Assembly: GCF_011290685.1 (NCBI RefSeq)
Contig: NZ_JAANYN010000020.1
Span: 1-32,495 of the forward strand
Length of the DNA: 32,495 nucleotides
From: Cyclobacterium plantarum
GTDB lineage: Bacteria; Bacteroidota; Bacteroidia; Cytophagales; Cyclobacteriaceae
Direction: 5' to 3'
The notes below the pieces were generated by a model. That model did not search any database. It was not told the origin of the DNA and worked only from the letters and a program-made list of their open reading frames with translations. The position numbers and the translations under genes were made by a program. The first letter of the stretch is position 1. The number at the start of each line of letters is the position of its first letter. Positions 8,260 through 17,473 of the stretch are shown piece after piece.

Positions 8260-9627
8260 TCAACCCGTAATTTTTTTGACCCTCAGGGAAGTCCCTTCTG
8301 TACTGATTACCTGAATTTGTTCGCCCCTATCTATAAATTCTCCTCTGGAATAAGCATCATACATTTCGTCATCAATCAGCACTTTCCCGCTCGGCATCAA
8401 CCGGGTATGAGAGATGCCCTTTTTTCCCAACATTTCACTGCTATAAAAAGATGAGGTATATCCCTCCGTTTTTTGTTGGGTGGTGGACAAAGAAATTCTA
8501 CTAAAGCTTTCCCATTGATTGATTTTAGGAGTTAAGGTAAAAATTAATACAGTAGCCACAATTGCAGAAAGGATCACGGTCAATAAAGCGGCAAACAATT
8601 TCCCTGAACTTACAAAAGTAAAATCAAACTGTTCATTGGGGAGCATGCCCATGGTGAGTCCGGCCAATACACAGATTATTCCCAGGATGCCAAAAACCCC
8701 AAAACCCGGTACAACAAATATCTCCACGGCCAGCAGGATAATGCCCACTACAAAAATCACCAGTTCCAGGTTGCTGGCCAGACCGGTGAGGTAATAGGGG
8801 ATAAAATAAAGCAGCACTGCCAGGGCACTGGCAGCCAATGGAAATCCAATCCCCGGGGTTTGGATTTCAAAATAAATCCCTGCAAAAATGATCAGAATCA
8901 AAAAGCCACTTACGGCGGGATTCAGAAAAAAAGCGATGATATCCTCCACTACCGAGGGGGAATAATAATATATCTCAAAATTTTCGATACCGTTACGGGC
9001 TACTATTTCGTTGATGGAGGAAACTTCTGCTTCGCAAAATCCATGTTGAATCGCTTCTGATACAGAAAAGGTAACCACCTCCCCCTCTTTGGATATCCCT
9101 TCTATTTCAATATTCTCATCCACCATGGCTTCTGCTATTCGGGGATCGCGACCGGAGGCCTCAGCTGTACTCCGCATGATGGAACGCATGTAGGACTGGT
9201 ATTTGTCGGGAGCAGCTTCTCCGGTACCGCCCATCACTACCGTGGCGGCCCCGATACTGCCCCCTCTCGCCATGTATATGCTGTCACAGGCAATGGAAAT
9301 CAATGCACCGGCGGATGCGGCATCTTTGTCAATAAAGGAATGGATCGGGGTTGGAGATTCCAAAAACAGGGTACGGATTTCATCCGCATCAGTAACCGCC
9401 CCACCATAGGTATCCATGTGCACAATGATCATGGCCGCATTTTTATCCCGGGCATCCTCCAATGCCAGTTTTACTTTCCTCGTCATTCGGGGGTCTATAT
9501 CGCTTTTCATATCAAAAACATATACCGTTTTCAAAGAATCTGCCGGTTTTCTATCTTGAGCGAAAACTTCCATACTTCCCTGAAACCCTATGAATGCGTA
9601 AAGCATTAATCCAAATACCAATTTCAT
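8260..9627 (-). CDS. NfeD-family membrane-bound serine protease
   Basis: A 455-residue protein with a signal peptide (residues 1-24, ending VFAQD). A ClpP-like (SppA-type) serine protease domain follows: VHMDTYGGAV is the oxyanion-hole segment, and DKDAASAGALISIACD carries the catalytic serine. Next are four to five membrane helices between about residues 235 and 365. The C-terminal OB-fold NfeD domain (about 390-455) contains LGKKGISHTRLMPSGKVLIDDEMYDAYSRG. This is the long (NfeD1a-like) form that is normally paired with a flotillin or stomatin-like protein. No such partner is seen here. The gene reads toward plsC, gatC and the TPR protein. Confidence 0.92.
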   Translation of the reverse strand: MKLVFGLMLYAFIGFQGSMEVFAQDRKPADSLKTVYVFDMKSDIDPRMTRKVKLALEDARDKNAAMIIVHMDTYGGAVTDADEIRTLFLESPTPIHSFIDKDAASAGALISIACDSIYMARGGSIGAATVVMGGTGEAAPDKYQSYMRSIMRSTAEASGRDPRIAEAMVDENIEIEGISKEGEVVTFSVSEAIQHGFCEAEVSSINEIVARNGIENFEIYYYSPSVVEDIIAFFLNPAVSGFLILIIFAGIYFEIQTPGIGFPLAASALAVLLYFIPYYLTGLASNLELVIFVVGIILLAVEIFVVPGFGVFGILGIICVLAGLTMGMLPNEQFDFTFVSSGKLFAALLTVILSAIVATVLIFTLTPKINQWESFSRISLSTTQQKTEGYTSSFYSSEMLGKKGISHTRLMPSGKVLIDDEMYDAYSRGEFIDRGEQIQVISTEGTSLRVKKITG

Positions 9628-9657
9628 TTTCTGATAGATTTATTATTTCCGTTTGAA

Positions 9658-9694
9658 TATACCAATAAAAACAATGAAAGCCCGTATTGGTATA
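9658..9694. promoter_or_regulatory. 10-bp inverted repeat in a divergent promoter region
   Basis: TATACCAATA (9658-9667) and its exact complement TATTGGTATA (9685-9694) are separated by 17 nt. The repeat sits midway in the 145-nt gap between the divergent nfeD-like and LysM genes. Arm length and spacing suit a dimeric regulator's operator, or a hairpin in the 5' leader of either gene. No regulator gene is adjacent. Confidence 0.4.
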
Positions 9695-9772
9695 ATATGG
9701 AGTTGCAATTGATAAAATAAATATCAAATTTGCATCAAGTTTGGGTAATTATTGTCAGAAAACTGTAATAAC

Positions 9773-10984
9773 ATGAAGTACTGGATTTTGATTTTGGGGT
9801 TAATTGGTATCGCTTTGCCTTCTGAAGGCAATATATTGGTATCCATTGATTCGGTAGGAATAGAGCGTGAGGGGGAAAAATCCTATATCATCCATCAGGT
9901 AGAACCCCAGGAAACCCTCTTTGCGATATCGAGGCGATACGGCGCCCCCGTAGGGGATATTGTACAAAGCAACGATAACCTGAAAGCCGGTTTAAAATCA
10001 GGGCAGCGCATTCGGGTTCCTTTTGTGGAAAAGGTGATGGTTTCCAAAGATGCCAAAATTCACAAGGTAATCCCCGGAGAAACGCTTTTCTCCATTTCCA
10101 AAAGTTATCAGGTGGAGATAGAAGAATTGATGGAATGGAATGACCTGAAAGGAAATGACCTTAGCGTCGGCCAAGCCCTGATCATCAAAGGACTAGGGGA
10201 AAAAACGGAGCCTGTTGCCAAAGAAAAAATTGAAGAGACGGCAGAATTGGCCGATCAGACCGTGGCAGTAACTAATGAAAAGGTAAGCAATAAACCGGAA
10301 AAAATAAAACCGAAAAAAAACACTGAAGATACACCGGGTAAAAATGAATCCCCTGTGAGTGAAGCCAAGAAAACGCCCGACACCAAAAACCTGGTATCTC
10401 CTGAGGGCAACTGGATTTCACATCAGGTAGCTCAGGGCGAAACTTTGTTTGCCATAGCCAGAAAATATGATTCCCGGGTAGAGGATCTTATTCAGTGGAA
10501 TGGCCTTTCTTCCAATAATCTTTCCATAGGACAAACGCTCAAAGTGGGAAGGGAAGTCAACCCAAATATTCCTGTAAGTCAATTGCCGGCCCCTAAAAAC
10601 AATACTACAAAAGCAACACCAGAAAATCCTCGCCCGGAGAGAAAAAGCATTCCTTCTTCATCCGGAAGTTCTTCTTCGACTTCTTCCCGCACAAGCAATG
10701 TAAGTACCTCAACAGCATTCAGAAATGTCAAGGAAAGCGGACAGGCAGAGGTAATTGAAGGGACTGGTAACCACAAAAAATACCTCGCACTTCACCGGAC
10801 GGCCCCTGTTGGCACCATCATGAGGATCAGAAATGAAGAGAATGACGTTACTGTTTTTGCCAGAGTGGTGGGGGTACTTCCGGAAACCGGTGACAACAAC
10901 AAACTGCTGATCAAGGTTTCAAAGGCCGCTTTTGACCAGCTCAAAGCGGTTAATTCCCGCTTCAGGGTAGAGGTATCTTATTGA
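9773..10984 (+). CDS. LysM peptidoglycan-binding protein with RlpA-like C-terminus
   Basis: An exported 403-residue envelope protein. A signal peptide covers about residues 1-20. Three LysM domains bind glycan strands: about 38-84 (YIIHQVEPQETLFAISRRYG), 96-139 (HKVIPGETLFSISKSYQV) and 216-258 (HQVAQGETLFAIARKYDS). They are joined by lysine/glutamate and Ser/Thr-rich linkers (about 142-210 and 262-318). The last 80 residues (GTGNHKKYLALHRTAPVGTIMRI..) resemble the double-psi beta-barrel of RlpA-like proteins. The start is set at ATG 9773 because MKYWILILGLIG begins a signal peptide; a TTG at 9752 would put seven polar residues ahead of it. Likely role: cell-wall binding or remodelling. Confidence 0.88.
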   Translation: MKYWILILGLIGIALPSEGNILVSIDSVGIEREGEKSYIIHQVEPQETLFAISRRYGAPVGDIVQSNDNLKAGLKSGQRIRVPFVEKVMVSKDAKIHKVIPGETLFSISKSYQVEIEELMEWNDLKGNDLSVGQALIIKGLGEKTEPVAKEKIEETAELADQTVAVTNEKVSNKPEKIKPKKNTEDTPGKNESPVSEAKKTPDTKNLVSPEGNWISHQVAQGETLFAIARKYDSRVEDLIQWNGLSSNNLSIGQTLKVGREVNPNIPVSQLPAPKNNTTKATPENPRPERKSIPSSSGSSSSTSSRTSNVSTSTAFRNVKESGQAEVIEGTGNHKKYLALHRTAPVGTIMRIRNEENDVTVFARVVGVLPETGDNNKLLIKVSKAAFDQLKAVNSRFRVEVSY

Positions 10985-10994
10985 ATAAAATCTT

Positions 10995-11041
10995 AAAAAC
11001 CGGGACTTTTCACACCTTCTTTCCGGTTTTTCAACAGACCA
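10995..11041 (+). terminator. Possible terminator after the LysM gene
   Basis: A 9-bp stem (AAAAACCGG 10995-11003 with CCGGTTTTT 11033-11041) ends in a T run that also forms part of the stem. The loop is long (29 nt), which makes it weaker than the other terminators in the window. The remainder of the 205-nt gap to pdxA shows nothing I recognise. Confidence 0.45.
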
Positions 11042-11189
11042 ATCCGGTCAGGGCATATTGAATTTGCCAGTGATCCTGTTTTCAACCTGCCTTAATAGAT
11101 AGAAAGGAAGTTTGATAAGGGATAAAATTTTAATGATTAAATTGGCAGGAATAACATTTCAGCAACAGACACCCATGTTTTTATAGCGC

Positions 11190-12212
11190 ATGAATATTAA
11201 AAAAAACAAACCCGTAATTGGCATCAGCATTGGAGACATCAATGGAATTGGTGCGGAGGTAACCATGAAAGCCTTACAGGACAGCAGGCTGCAAAAAATG
11301 GTCACCCCGGTAATCTACGGACATGGTAAAGCCATTACCTATTACAGGAAAATAATGGAGATGAATGATTTCAATTTTATGCAGATAAAAAGTATAGAAG
11401 AAATCCACCACAAAAAAACCAACGTGATCAATGTGGTCCAGGAATCTCCTGAAGTCATGCCGGGCGTAGAGACCAGAGAGGCGGGCAATATGGCCCTGGC
11501 CGCCCTGGACCAGGCCATCGTAGACTTGAAAAGTCAACACCTGGATGCCCTGGTTACGGCTCCCTTAAATAAAAGCAATATCAACAGTGCGGAAACCCCT
11601 TTTATCGGCCATACAGAATACCTGGCAGATGCCTTTGAAACGAAAAAAAACCTGATGTTTATGGTTTCTGAAGACATGCGTATAGGCCTGGTTACGGGAC
11701 ATCTTCCGTTGAAATCTATAACAGCTAACATAACCGCAGAATCCATTAAGGCCAAGCTAAAAATCATGCTCAAATCTCTCACGCAGGATTTTGGTATTGC
11801 AAAACCGAAAATTGCGGTTTTGGGACTGAATCCACATGCAGGGGAGGATGGTCTTTTGGGAACCGAAGAACAGGAAATTATCCTTCCTGTGGTCAAAGAA
11901 TTTAAAGAGAGGGGGGAATTGGTCTTTGGCCCTTATCCTTCAGATGGATTTTTCGGTATGATGCATCAAAAGAAATTTGATGGGGTATTGGCCATGTATC
12001 ACGATCAGGGCTTGATTCCATTTAAAACAATATCCTTTGAAAACGGGGTGAATTTCACTGCTGGCCTACCCATCATCAGAACAAGCCCGGACCATGGAAC
12101 GGCTTATAATATTGCAGGTAAAAACGCTGCAAATGAAGGTTCCATGCGTACAGCCATTTTTCTGGCCCATGATATCATCCGGAGGAAAGGGGATTGGGAA
12201 GCAGGCAGTTGA
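11190..12212 (+). CDS. pdxA: 4-hydroxythreonine-4-phosphate dehydrogenase
   Basis: Oxidises 4-phosphohydroxy-L-threonine with NAD(P) in the DXP-dependent pathway to pyridoxal phosphate. At 340 residues its length is typical. Visible family blocks are the N-terminal PVIGISIGDINGIGAEVTMKAL, ALVTAPLNKSNI, the metal-binding PFIGHTEYLAD, VLGLNPHAGEDG, MYHDQGLIPFKT (metal and substrate residues), and RTSPDHGTAYNIAGK near the C-terminus. pdxJ, the next pathway enzyme, is not in the window. A new promoter probably separates it from the DUF177 gene 66 nt downstream. Confidence 0.96.
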   Translation: MNIKKNKPVIGISIGDINGIGAEVTMKALQDSRLQKMVTPVIYGHGKAITYYRKIMEMNDFNFMQIKSIEEIHHKKTNVINVVQESPEVMPGVETREAGNMALAALDQAIVDLKSQHLDALVTAPLNKSNINSAETPFIGHTEYLADAFETKKNLMFMVSEDMRIGLVTGHLPLKSITANITAESIKAKLKIMLKSLTQDFGIAKPKIAVLGLNPHAGEDGLLGTEEQEIILPVVKEFKERGELVFGPYPSDGFFGMMHQKKFDGVLAMYHDQGLIPFKTISFENGVNFTAGLPIIRTSPDHGTAYNIAGKNAANEGSMRTAIFLAHDIIRRKGDWEAGS

Positions 12213-12253
12213 AATTAATTTTGCCTGAACTTTATTAATCAGAAATTATTATC

Positions 12254-12261
12254 TAAATTTG
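12254..12261 (+). promoter_or_regulatory. Bacteroidota-type -7 box upstream of the DUF177-rpmF pair
   Basis: TAAATTTG matches the TAnnTTTG -7 consensus of Bacteroidota promoters and lies 18 nt before the ATG at 12279. No TTTG-type -33 element is evident at the usual distance, so the call is tentative. Confidence 0.4.
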
Positions 12262-12278
12262 CGGTCTTAAATCAGAAG

Positions 12279-12827
12279 ATGAAATTCATAAGGAAATTCG
12301 ATATCGACATCATCCGATTGAAAGAGGGGGAGCATCATTTCAATTTTGAGATTGGCAGGGAGTTTCTGGATCACTTTGAAAAAATCAAGGATGTGGTCCA
12401 CCAAATTGACCTTAAAGTTGATGTGTGCCTGGACAGAAAAACCAATCTTATCGAAGCGGATTTTTCCATTTCAGGTACGGTAGGGCTCACCTGTGACCGT
12501 AGCCTGGAAAAGTTTGAGCATGCCCTGGATGTAAAGAATAAAATCCTTTACAAATACGGTATGGAAGAAAAGGAAATCAATGAAGAGGTTTTCCAGATTA
12601 CTCCAGATACGCCAAGTATTAACGTGGCACAGCTGATATATGAATTTATCCTGCTGGCCATTCCGGCGAAGAAGATCCATCCGGACCACAGGACCGAAGA
12701 AGATGAATCAGCGGAGGATGACGGATGGATTGTCTACGCAGCTGGAAACGAAGCAGAAAAAGAAGACGATATAGCCGGCCAAAACCCGTTTTGGGAGGCT
12801 TTGAAAAAATTAAAAAATAACGAATAA
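12279..12827 (+). CDS. DUF177 (YceD-family) protein
   Basis: A 182-residue protein of the YceD/DUF177 family, which is almost always encoded just before rpmF and in other organisms is linked to 23S rRNA accumulation. Family features are the predicted beta-rich N-terminal half (FDIDIIRLKEGEHHFNFEIG), the central SGTVGLTCDRSLEKFEHAL, and the acidic C-terminal tail (DHRTEEDESAEDDG, then NPFWEALKKLKNNE). Only one cysteine of the usual CxRC-like site is present (LTCDRS). The gene ends 18 nt before rpmF; shared transcription down to the terminator at 13056 is very likely. Confidence 0.88.
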   Translation: MKFIRKFDIDIIRLKEGEHHFNFEIGREFLDHFEKIKDVVHQIDLKVDVCLDRKTNLIEADFSISGTVGLTCDRSLEKFEHALDVKNKILYKYGMEEKEINEEVFQITPDTPSINVAQLIYEFILLAIPAKKIHPDHRTEEDESAEDDGWIVYAAGNEAEKEDDIAGQNPFWEALKKLKNNE

Positions 12828-12845
12828 TCTAAAAATCACATAGAT

Positions 12846-13037
12846 ATGGCACATCCTAAAAGGAAAATTTCCAAAACAAGACGAGACAAAAGAAGGACAC
12901 ATTATAAATTAAATGCTCCCGGACTGGCTCAATGCCCCACAACCGGTGAATTTCACCTGCCTCACAGGGCATTTTGGTTGGATGGTAAATTATATTATAA
13001 AGGCCAGGTGATCATTGAAAAAGAGGTTTTGGCCTGA
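12846..13037 (+). CDS. rpmF: 50S ribosomal protein L32
   Basis: A 63-residue large-subunit ribosomal protein. The basic N-terminus [20 protein letters not shown] and the later [15 protein letters not shown] are diagnostic of L32. It has a single cysteine rather than the CxxC pairs of zinc-ribbon L32, so it is the zinc-independent form, as is usual in Bacteroidota. It follows the DUF177 gene closely and is followed by a strong terminator. Confidence 0.97.
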   Translation: MAHPKRKISKTRRDKRRTHYKLNAPGLAQCPTTGEFHLPHRAFWLDGKLYYKGQVIIEKEVLA

Positions 13038-13055
13038 TTGATACAGGTTCAATTT

Positions 13056-13099
13056 AAAGCTGCCATGGAAATGACTTCTCTGGCAGCTTTTATTTTTTT
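13056..13099 (+). terminator. Rho-independent terminator of the DUF177-rpmF operon
   Basis: A perfect 10-bp stem (AAAGCTGCCA 13056-13065 with TGGCAGCTTT 13081-13090) with a 15-nt loop is followed by TATTTTTTT (13091-13099). It lies between rpmF and the convergent gene ending at 13118. Confidence 0.88.
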
Positions 13100-13117
13100 A
13101 AACAATCCAATTCCAAT

Positions 13118-14677
13118 TCATTTTTCCAAACGGGATTTTTCCAGAAATTTTTGCCGGATGACCTGCTGAACAGGTATGTTCCCGATTTTGCTTTCCAGCC
13201 AGGAAATGATGTCCAGGTATAAAAAAGCCCGTTTTTCAAAGGGGTGGTTTTCGTAGATTTTGAGTTTTTCCCTCAGGTCAATAAATGCACCTTTGAGCTC
13301 ATGGTCGTAAATCCGGCTTAGCTTTCTGACAAAACGCATCATTTCTTTTTGAACCTGGTGCAAGTCATCCATCTTGATCAAAAACCGATACACATTCCGA
13401 ATCTGCCCATCAAGCTTCTCATCCAGTCCTGCTTCATAGCTGGCGATAAGCTTCAGGATATGGGCAAAACATTGCAGGTCTTCCCGCAGGCCATCCTGGT
13501 TGTTTTCAATAACCTGATCCAGGTAAAAAATAGCCCTTTCATTGTCCCCATGGCCAAAATAAAGACAGGCTACTTTATAGTGCAACACCATCAGGTGGTG
13601 AATATCCAACTTATTTTTAATAGGTTCCATCTCCTTCATCAGGACCGGCACCAATTGCTTTACGCCCTCTGAAAATTCTCCCTTTAAAAAATGAATGTTG
13701 AGCAGGTTGGAATAAAGGTATAAAAATGCCAGAATCCGGCTATTGTCATCCATCACAAAGTCTCCTTGCTTCAGGCTTGCCCTGAATTCATCCAACACCT
13801 CCGAAAACCGACCGTAGTAACCCAAATAAAAAAGGGTATCCAGCAGGTAGTGATAAGCCTTCAGGTAATTACCGGTGGCCACCCGGATCATGTGTGGGGA
13901 TTGTTGGAACAAATCCACCCAATGCTGTGCTGCCCTGTAGCAAAGCGGGAAATCCTGGATAATATGAAAATACCACACCTGGGCCTGAAAAAGGTACATT
14001 TTCTCGTAAAAGCCCAGATCAGCAAGGGTGTAATCAGGCAAATTGCTTTGATAAAAATTTTCCAGTTTCCGTCTCCCCTCTTTGTCCTTGATGTACCCTG
14101 TTTTCAAATATATGCCGTACAATTGAAGAGAAAGGCTGGAAAAGCGATTTTTCAGATCTACCCGGTGAGAAAGTTCCGATGATTCCTGCCCAAGGAGCTC
14201 GGCCCTGTTTCTTATACTTCTGGTAATGTGCTGGGATTCGATCACCTTTTCCATCTCTACCACACGAAGCATCACGGTATCCAGCCCATACTGCCCGGCC
14301 ACATGCTTTGCTTTATCCAAAACCTTCAGACTTTGCATGTACAAGCCCTTATTAAACAAAATCCTGCCAAAATCAATCTGTTCATTCAGCTGGAGCTCTA
14401 CATTGCGGTCTGCATACAAGAGCCGAAGGGAGGTCAGCACCTGCTGGTACAAATGCCCCTTCATGTTCGACAACTGCTTTTTGCCTACCGGTGCTTTTTT
14501 TAACAGCAGGGCTTCATCATATTCATCCATTTTATCCAGCACATCAAAAAGCATCAGGAATTTGGCATTCTGATTAGATGAAAGCCTTTTGGCATACAGC
14601 TTGAAACTCCGCTTTTCAGAGGGGGACAAGCTGCCAATCAAATCAAAGAGAAAATCTTTTCTAAAATTGGATATCAT
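13118..14677 (-). CDS. Hypothetical cytoplasmic helical-repeat (TPR-like) protein, 519 aa
   Basis: Not assigned to a named family. There is no signal peptide and no membrane segment. The whole chain is rich in amphipathic helices with TPR-like spacing of aromatic and small residues (for example FGRILFNKGLYMQSLKVLDK at about residues 107-126, HYKVACLYFGHGDNERAIFY at about 368-387). The start MISNFRKDFLFDLIGSLSPSEKRSFKLY resembles conserved Bacteroidota proteins of this length. It stands alone and is divergent from leuA, with a 140-nt AT-rich gap between them. I infer a scaffold or regulatory helical-repeat protein; no catalytic motif is seen. Confidence 0.82.
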   Translation of the reverse strand: MISNFRKDFLFDLIGSLSPSEKRSFKLYAKRLSSNQNAKFLMLFDVLDKMDEYDEALLLKKAPVGKKQLSNMKGHLYQQVLTSLRLLYADRNVELQLNEQIDFGRILFNKGLYMQSLKVLDKAKHVAGQYGLDTVMLRVVEMEKVIESQHITRSIRNRAELLGQESSELSHRVDLKNRFSSLSLQLYGIYLKTGYIKDKEGRRKLENFYQSNLPDYTLADLGFYEKMYLFQAQVWYFHIIQDFPLCYRAAQHWVDLFQQSPHMIRVATGNYLKAYHYLLDTLFYLGYYGRFSEVLDEFRASLKQGDFVMDDNSRILAFLYLYSNLLNIHFLKGEFSEGVKQLVPVLMKEMEPIKNKLDIHHLMVLHYKVACLYFGHGDNERAIFYLDQVIENNQDGLREDLQCFAHILKLIASYEAGLDEKLDGQIRNVYRFLIKMDDLHQVQKEMMRFVRKLSRIYDHELKGAFIDLREKLKIYENHPFEKRAFLYLDIISWLESKIGNIPVQQVIRQKFLEKSRLEK

Positions 14678-14817
14678 ATATAAATGTAATCTATTTATTT
14701 GATTTACAGTGTTTTATAACTTTTTTATACTATTCAGGTATCGGACATATAAAGTTAATCGAATTTCAATGCCCACACTAAGGTTTTACATTGGTTTTTA
14801 ATAAAAACAAAACGAGC

Positions 14818-15990
14818 ATGGATGACAATCACGTATTGATCTTTGACACTACCTTAAGGGACGGAGAACAAGTACCCGGATGTAAATTAAACACCCCACA
14901 AAAGGTCGAAATCGCCCAGCGTCTTGAGGCTCTGGGAGTAGATGTGATCGAAGCGGGTTTTCCCATCTCCAGCCCCGGGGATTTCAAATCGGTGGTAGAA
15001 ATATCGAAAAATGTAACCGAACCCATTGTTTGCGGCCTCTCCCGAGGGGTAAAAAATGATATTGAAACAGCGGCAGAGGCCCTAAGGTATGCCAAAAGAC
15101 CAAGAATACATACAGGAATCGGCACCTCTGATTCCCATATCAAATATAAATTCAAAAGTAACAGAGAGCGTATTCTGGAATGGGCCGCTGAAGCGGTGGC
15201 CCATGCCAAAAAATTTGTGGAAGACGTGGAATTTTATGCCGAGGATGCCGGCCGGACAGAAAATGAGTACCTGGCAAGGGTGTGTGAAGCGGCAATCAAG
15301 GCCGGTGCCACGGTTTTAAATATTCCGGATACCACTGGCTATTGTTTACCCGATGAATATGGCGCCAAAATAAAATACCTCTGCGATCATGTCAAAGGAA
15401 TAGAAAACGTCATCATTTCCGCCCATTGCCACAACGATCTGGGTTTGGCTACCGCCAACTCTATTTCAGCTGTGATGAATGGTGCCAGGCAAATCGAATG
15501 TACCATCAACGGTATCGGTGAAAGGGCAGGAAATACTTCCCTGGAAGAAGTTGCCATGATCATGAAACAACATCCAAGGTTAAATGTCCACAATCGTATC
15601 AATGCCAAACTACTGAATCCGATTAGCCGCTTGGTTGCAGAAAGGATGGGTATGCTGGTACAACCCAATAAAGCCATCGTCGGCACCAATGCCTTTGCCC
15701 ACTCCTCCGGAATCCACCAGGATGGGGTGATCAAGAACAGGGAAACTTATGAGATCATCGACCCCCTGGAAGTGGGTGTGGATGAATCCATGATTGTGCT
15801 TACTGCCCGGTCTGGCAGAGCCGCATTGGCTTATCGCGCCCATAAAATAGGATACAACCTGACCAAACTGGAACTGGACAAGGTTTACCATATTTTTCTG
15901 GACCATGCAGATGTCAAAAAGGAAATCCTGGATACAGACATTCACGAAATCATAGCTGAAGCGGGAATCAATCAACATCAGGAGGTCTGA
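14818..15990 (+). CDS. leuA: 2-isopropylmalate synthase (short form)
   Basis: Condenses acetyl-CoA with 2-oxoisovalerate in the first committed step of leucine synthesis. The 390-residue product carries the HMGL-like TIM barrel: [18 protein letters not shown] at the N-terminus, [15 protein letters not shown] (metal-binding histidines), [13 protein letters not shown], and [12 protein letters not shown] in the communication region. The usual enzyme has about 500 residues, with a C-terminal leucine-binding domain; here the chain ends soon after the linker helices, so that regulatory domain is missing. The start is set at ATG 14818 ([16 protein letters not shown]); the alternative TTG at 14791 adds unlikely residues. 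A homocitrate or citramalate synthase activity is a less likely alternative. Single gene, followed by a terminator. Confidence 0.85.
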   Translation: MDDNHVLIFDTTLRDGEQVPGCKLNTPQKVEIAQRLEALGVDVIEAGFPISSPGDFKSVVEISKNVTEPIVCGLSRGVKNDIETAAEALRYAKRPRIHTGIGTSDSHIKYKFKSNRERILEWAAEAVAHAKKFVEDVEFYAEDAGRTENEYLARVCEAAIKAGATVLNIPDTTGYCLPDEYGAKIKYLCDHVKGIENVIISAHCHNDLGLATANSISAVMNGARQIECTINGIGERAGNTSLEEVAMIMKQHPRLNVHNRINAKLLNPISRLVAERMGMLVQPNKAIVGTNAFAHSSGIHQDGVIKNRETYEIIDPLEVGVDESMIVLTARSGRAALAYRAHKIGYNLTKLELDKVYHIFLDHADVKKEILDTDIHEIIAEAGINQHQEV

Positions 15991-16002
15991 ACAATTCATC
16001 AA

Positions 16003-16029
16003 GGGGGATAAGCATCCCCCCTTTTTTTT
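16003..16029 (+). terminator. Rho-independent terminator of leuA
   Basis: A stem of GGGGGAT (16003-16009) with ATCCCCC (16014-16020) and a 4-nt AAGC loop is followed by C and eight T residues (16022-16029). Confidence 0.92.
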
Positions 16030-16210
16030 ACCCGGATAAAAAGGAAACCAAATGAAATTTTCCTTCCTTTTAAAAAGCACGTTTTGTCAGCTATCAGCCA
16101 ATCAACATAAAAAACTTGCAACTGGCCGGACAAATTTTTAATTTAATTAAAAAATTAAAATACTTATGATTTCGCCCAGCCACAATCCCTCTGTTTCAAT
16201 AAAAAACCGC

Positions 16211-17464
16211 ATGAGCCTTTGGCTGAAATTCAGCCTTCTGCCTATACTAATCTATTCCTTTACCCTTCCTTTAGCTGCCCAGCAATATGATATCCTGATC
16301 AAAGGTGGCCATTTAATGGACCCCAAAAATAACATTGATGAACCAATGGATATTGCCATTAAAGGGGAGCAAGTCGCTCTGGTCCAGAAAAACATAAGTT
16401 CTGAATTAGCCGTCCAGGTGATCGATGCCAGCGGCTTGCATGTTTGCCCCGGGCTGGTGGATATCCATACCCATAATTTTTACGGATTAGACCCCTACGG
16501 TCAATACAGCAATGGCTACAATTCCCTTCATCCCGATGGATTTACTTTTCCTTATGGTGTGACTACCGTAGTGGATACCGGAGGGTCCGGATGGAGAAAT
16601 TTCAGACAATTTAAGGAGCAGGTGATCGACCGGGTCCGGACCCGGGTATTGGCCATGCTCAATATTGTGGGCCATGGCATGAAAGGGTCGCCTTATGAGC
16701 AAAACCTGAATGATATGGATCCCAAAATGACGGCTATGGTAGCCCGACAATATGCAGATCATATCGTAGGCATCAAAGTAGCCCATTATTCCGGCCATCA
16801 GTGGGAACAGATTGATCGCCTGGTAGAAGCCGGGAAAATGGCCAACATTCCCGTCATGGTGGATTTCGGGGGAGCCAACCCTCCCCTTTCCCTGGAAACC
16901 TTGTTTATGGAAAAACTAAGGCCCGGAGATATTTATACCCACATATTTGGCGGGGGAGGCTTTGGCAGAGAGGCTATCGTCGATTTGGGAGGCAACCTCA
17001 GGCCTTTTGTCAAAACCGCCCAGGAAAGGGGAATTGTCTACGATGTAGGCCATGGAGGTTCTAGTTTTGCCTTCAAACATGCCATACCCGCCATGGAGCA
17101 AGGATTGAAACCCAACACCATCAGTACCGACAGCCATATGAGCAGTATCATGAGTGGTATGAAAAACATGAACAACGTAATGTCAAAATTCCTGAACATG
17201 GGCATGAACCTGAATGAAGTGGTTACCGCATCCACCTGGACACCAGCCCAGGTCATCAACAGGCCGGAATTGGGACATCTGAGTGTCGGTGCTGAAGCAG
17301 ACATTGCGATTTTGAATGTTCTTGAGGGCAATTTTGGTTTTACCGAGAAAACCGGAGAAGGAAAAATGAGGGGAAAGCACAAAATTGAAAATGAACTCAC
17401 CATTAAAGCCGGGAAGGTTGTTTGGGACCTGAATGGCCTCACCGCTCCCCTATGGGATGAATAA
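16211..17464 (+). CDS. Exported amidohydrolase/deacetylase-family metallohydrolase
   Basis: A 417-residue member of the amidohydrolase superfamily, in the dihydroorotase/deacetylase-like branch. A signal peptide (about residues 1-24, SLWLKFSLLPILIYS then AAQQYD) suggests periplasmic location. The metal site is visible in GLVDIHTHNFYG (HxH), in GIKVAHYSG (probable carboxylated lysine), in a later histidine in TYTHIFGGGG-like context, and in STDSH (catalytic aspartate). The N- and C-terminal beta-sandwich pieces (ILIKGGHLMDPKN; AEADIAILNVLEG) are normal. The start is set at ATG 16211 to give a clean signal peptide; ATG 16166 would add 15 polar residues. It lies 9 nt upstream of the metallophosphoesterase gene. 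The substrate cannot be read from sequence. Confidence 0.88.
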   Translation: MSLWLKFSLLPILIYSFTLPLAAQQYDILIKGGHLMDPKNNIDEPMDIAIKGEQVALVQKNISSELAVQVIDASGLHVCPGLVDIHTHNFYGLDPYGQYSNGYNSLHPDGFTFPYGVTTVVDTGGSGWRNFRQFKEQVIDRVRTRVLAMLNIVGHGMKGSPYEQNLNDMDPKMTAMVARQYADHIVGIKVAHYSGHQWEQIDRLVEAGKMANIPVMVDFGGANPPLSLETLFMEKLRPGDIYTHIFGGGGFGREAIVDLGGNLRPFVKTAQERGIVYDVGHGGSSFAFKHAIPAMEQGLKPNTISTDSHMSSIMSGMKNMNNVMSKFLNMGMNLNEVVTASTWTPAQVINRPELGHLSVGAEADIAILNVLEGNFGFTEKTGEGKMRGKHKIENELTIKAGKVVWDLNGLTAPLWDE

Positions 17465-17473
17465 AAATAAACG

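Noticed and set aside
9752-9772. Alternative TTG start for the LysM gene
   Set aside because: It would put seven polar residues ahead of a clean signal peptide that begins at ATG 9773.
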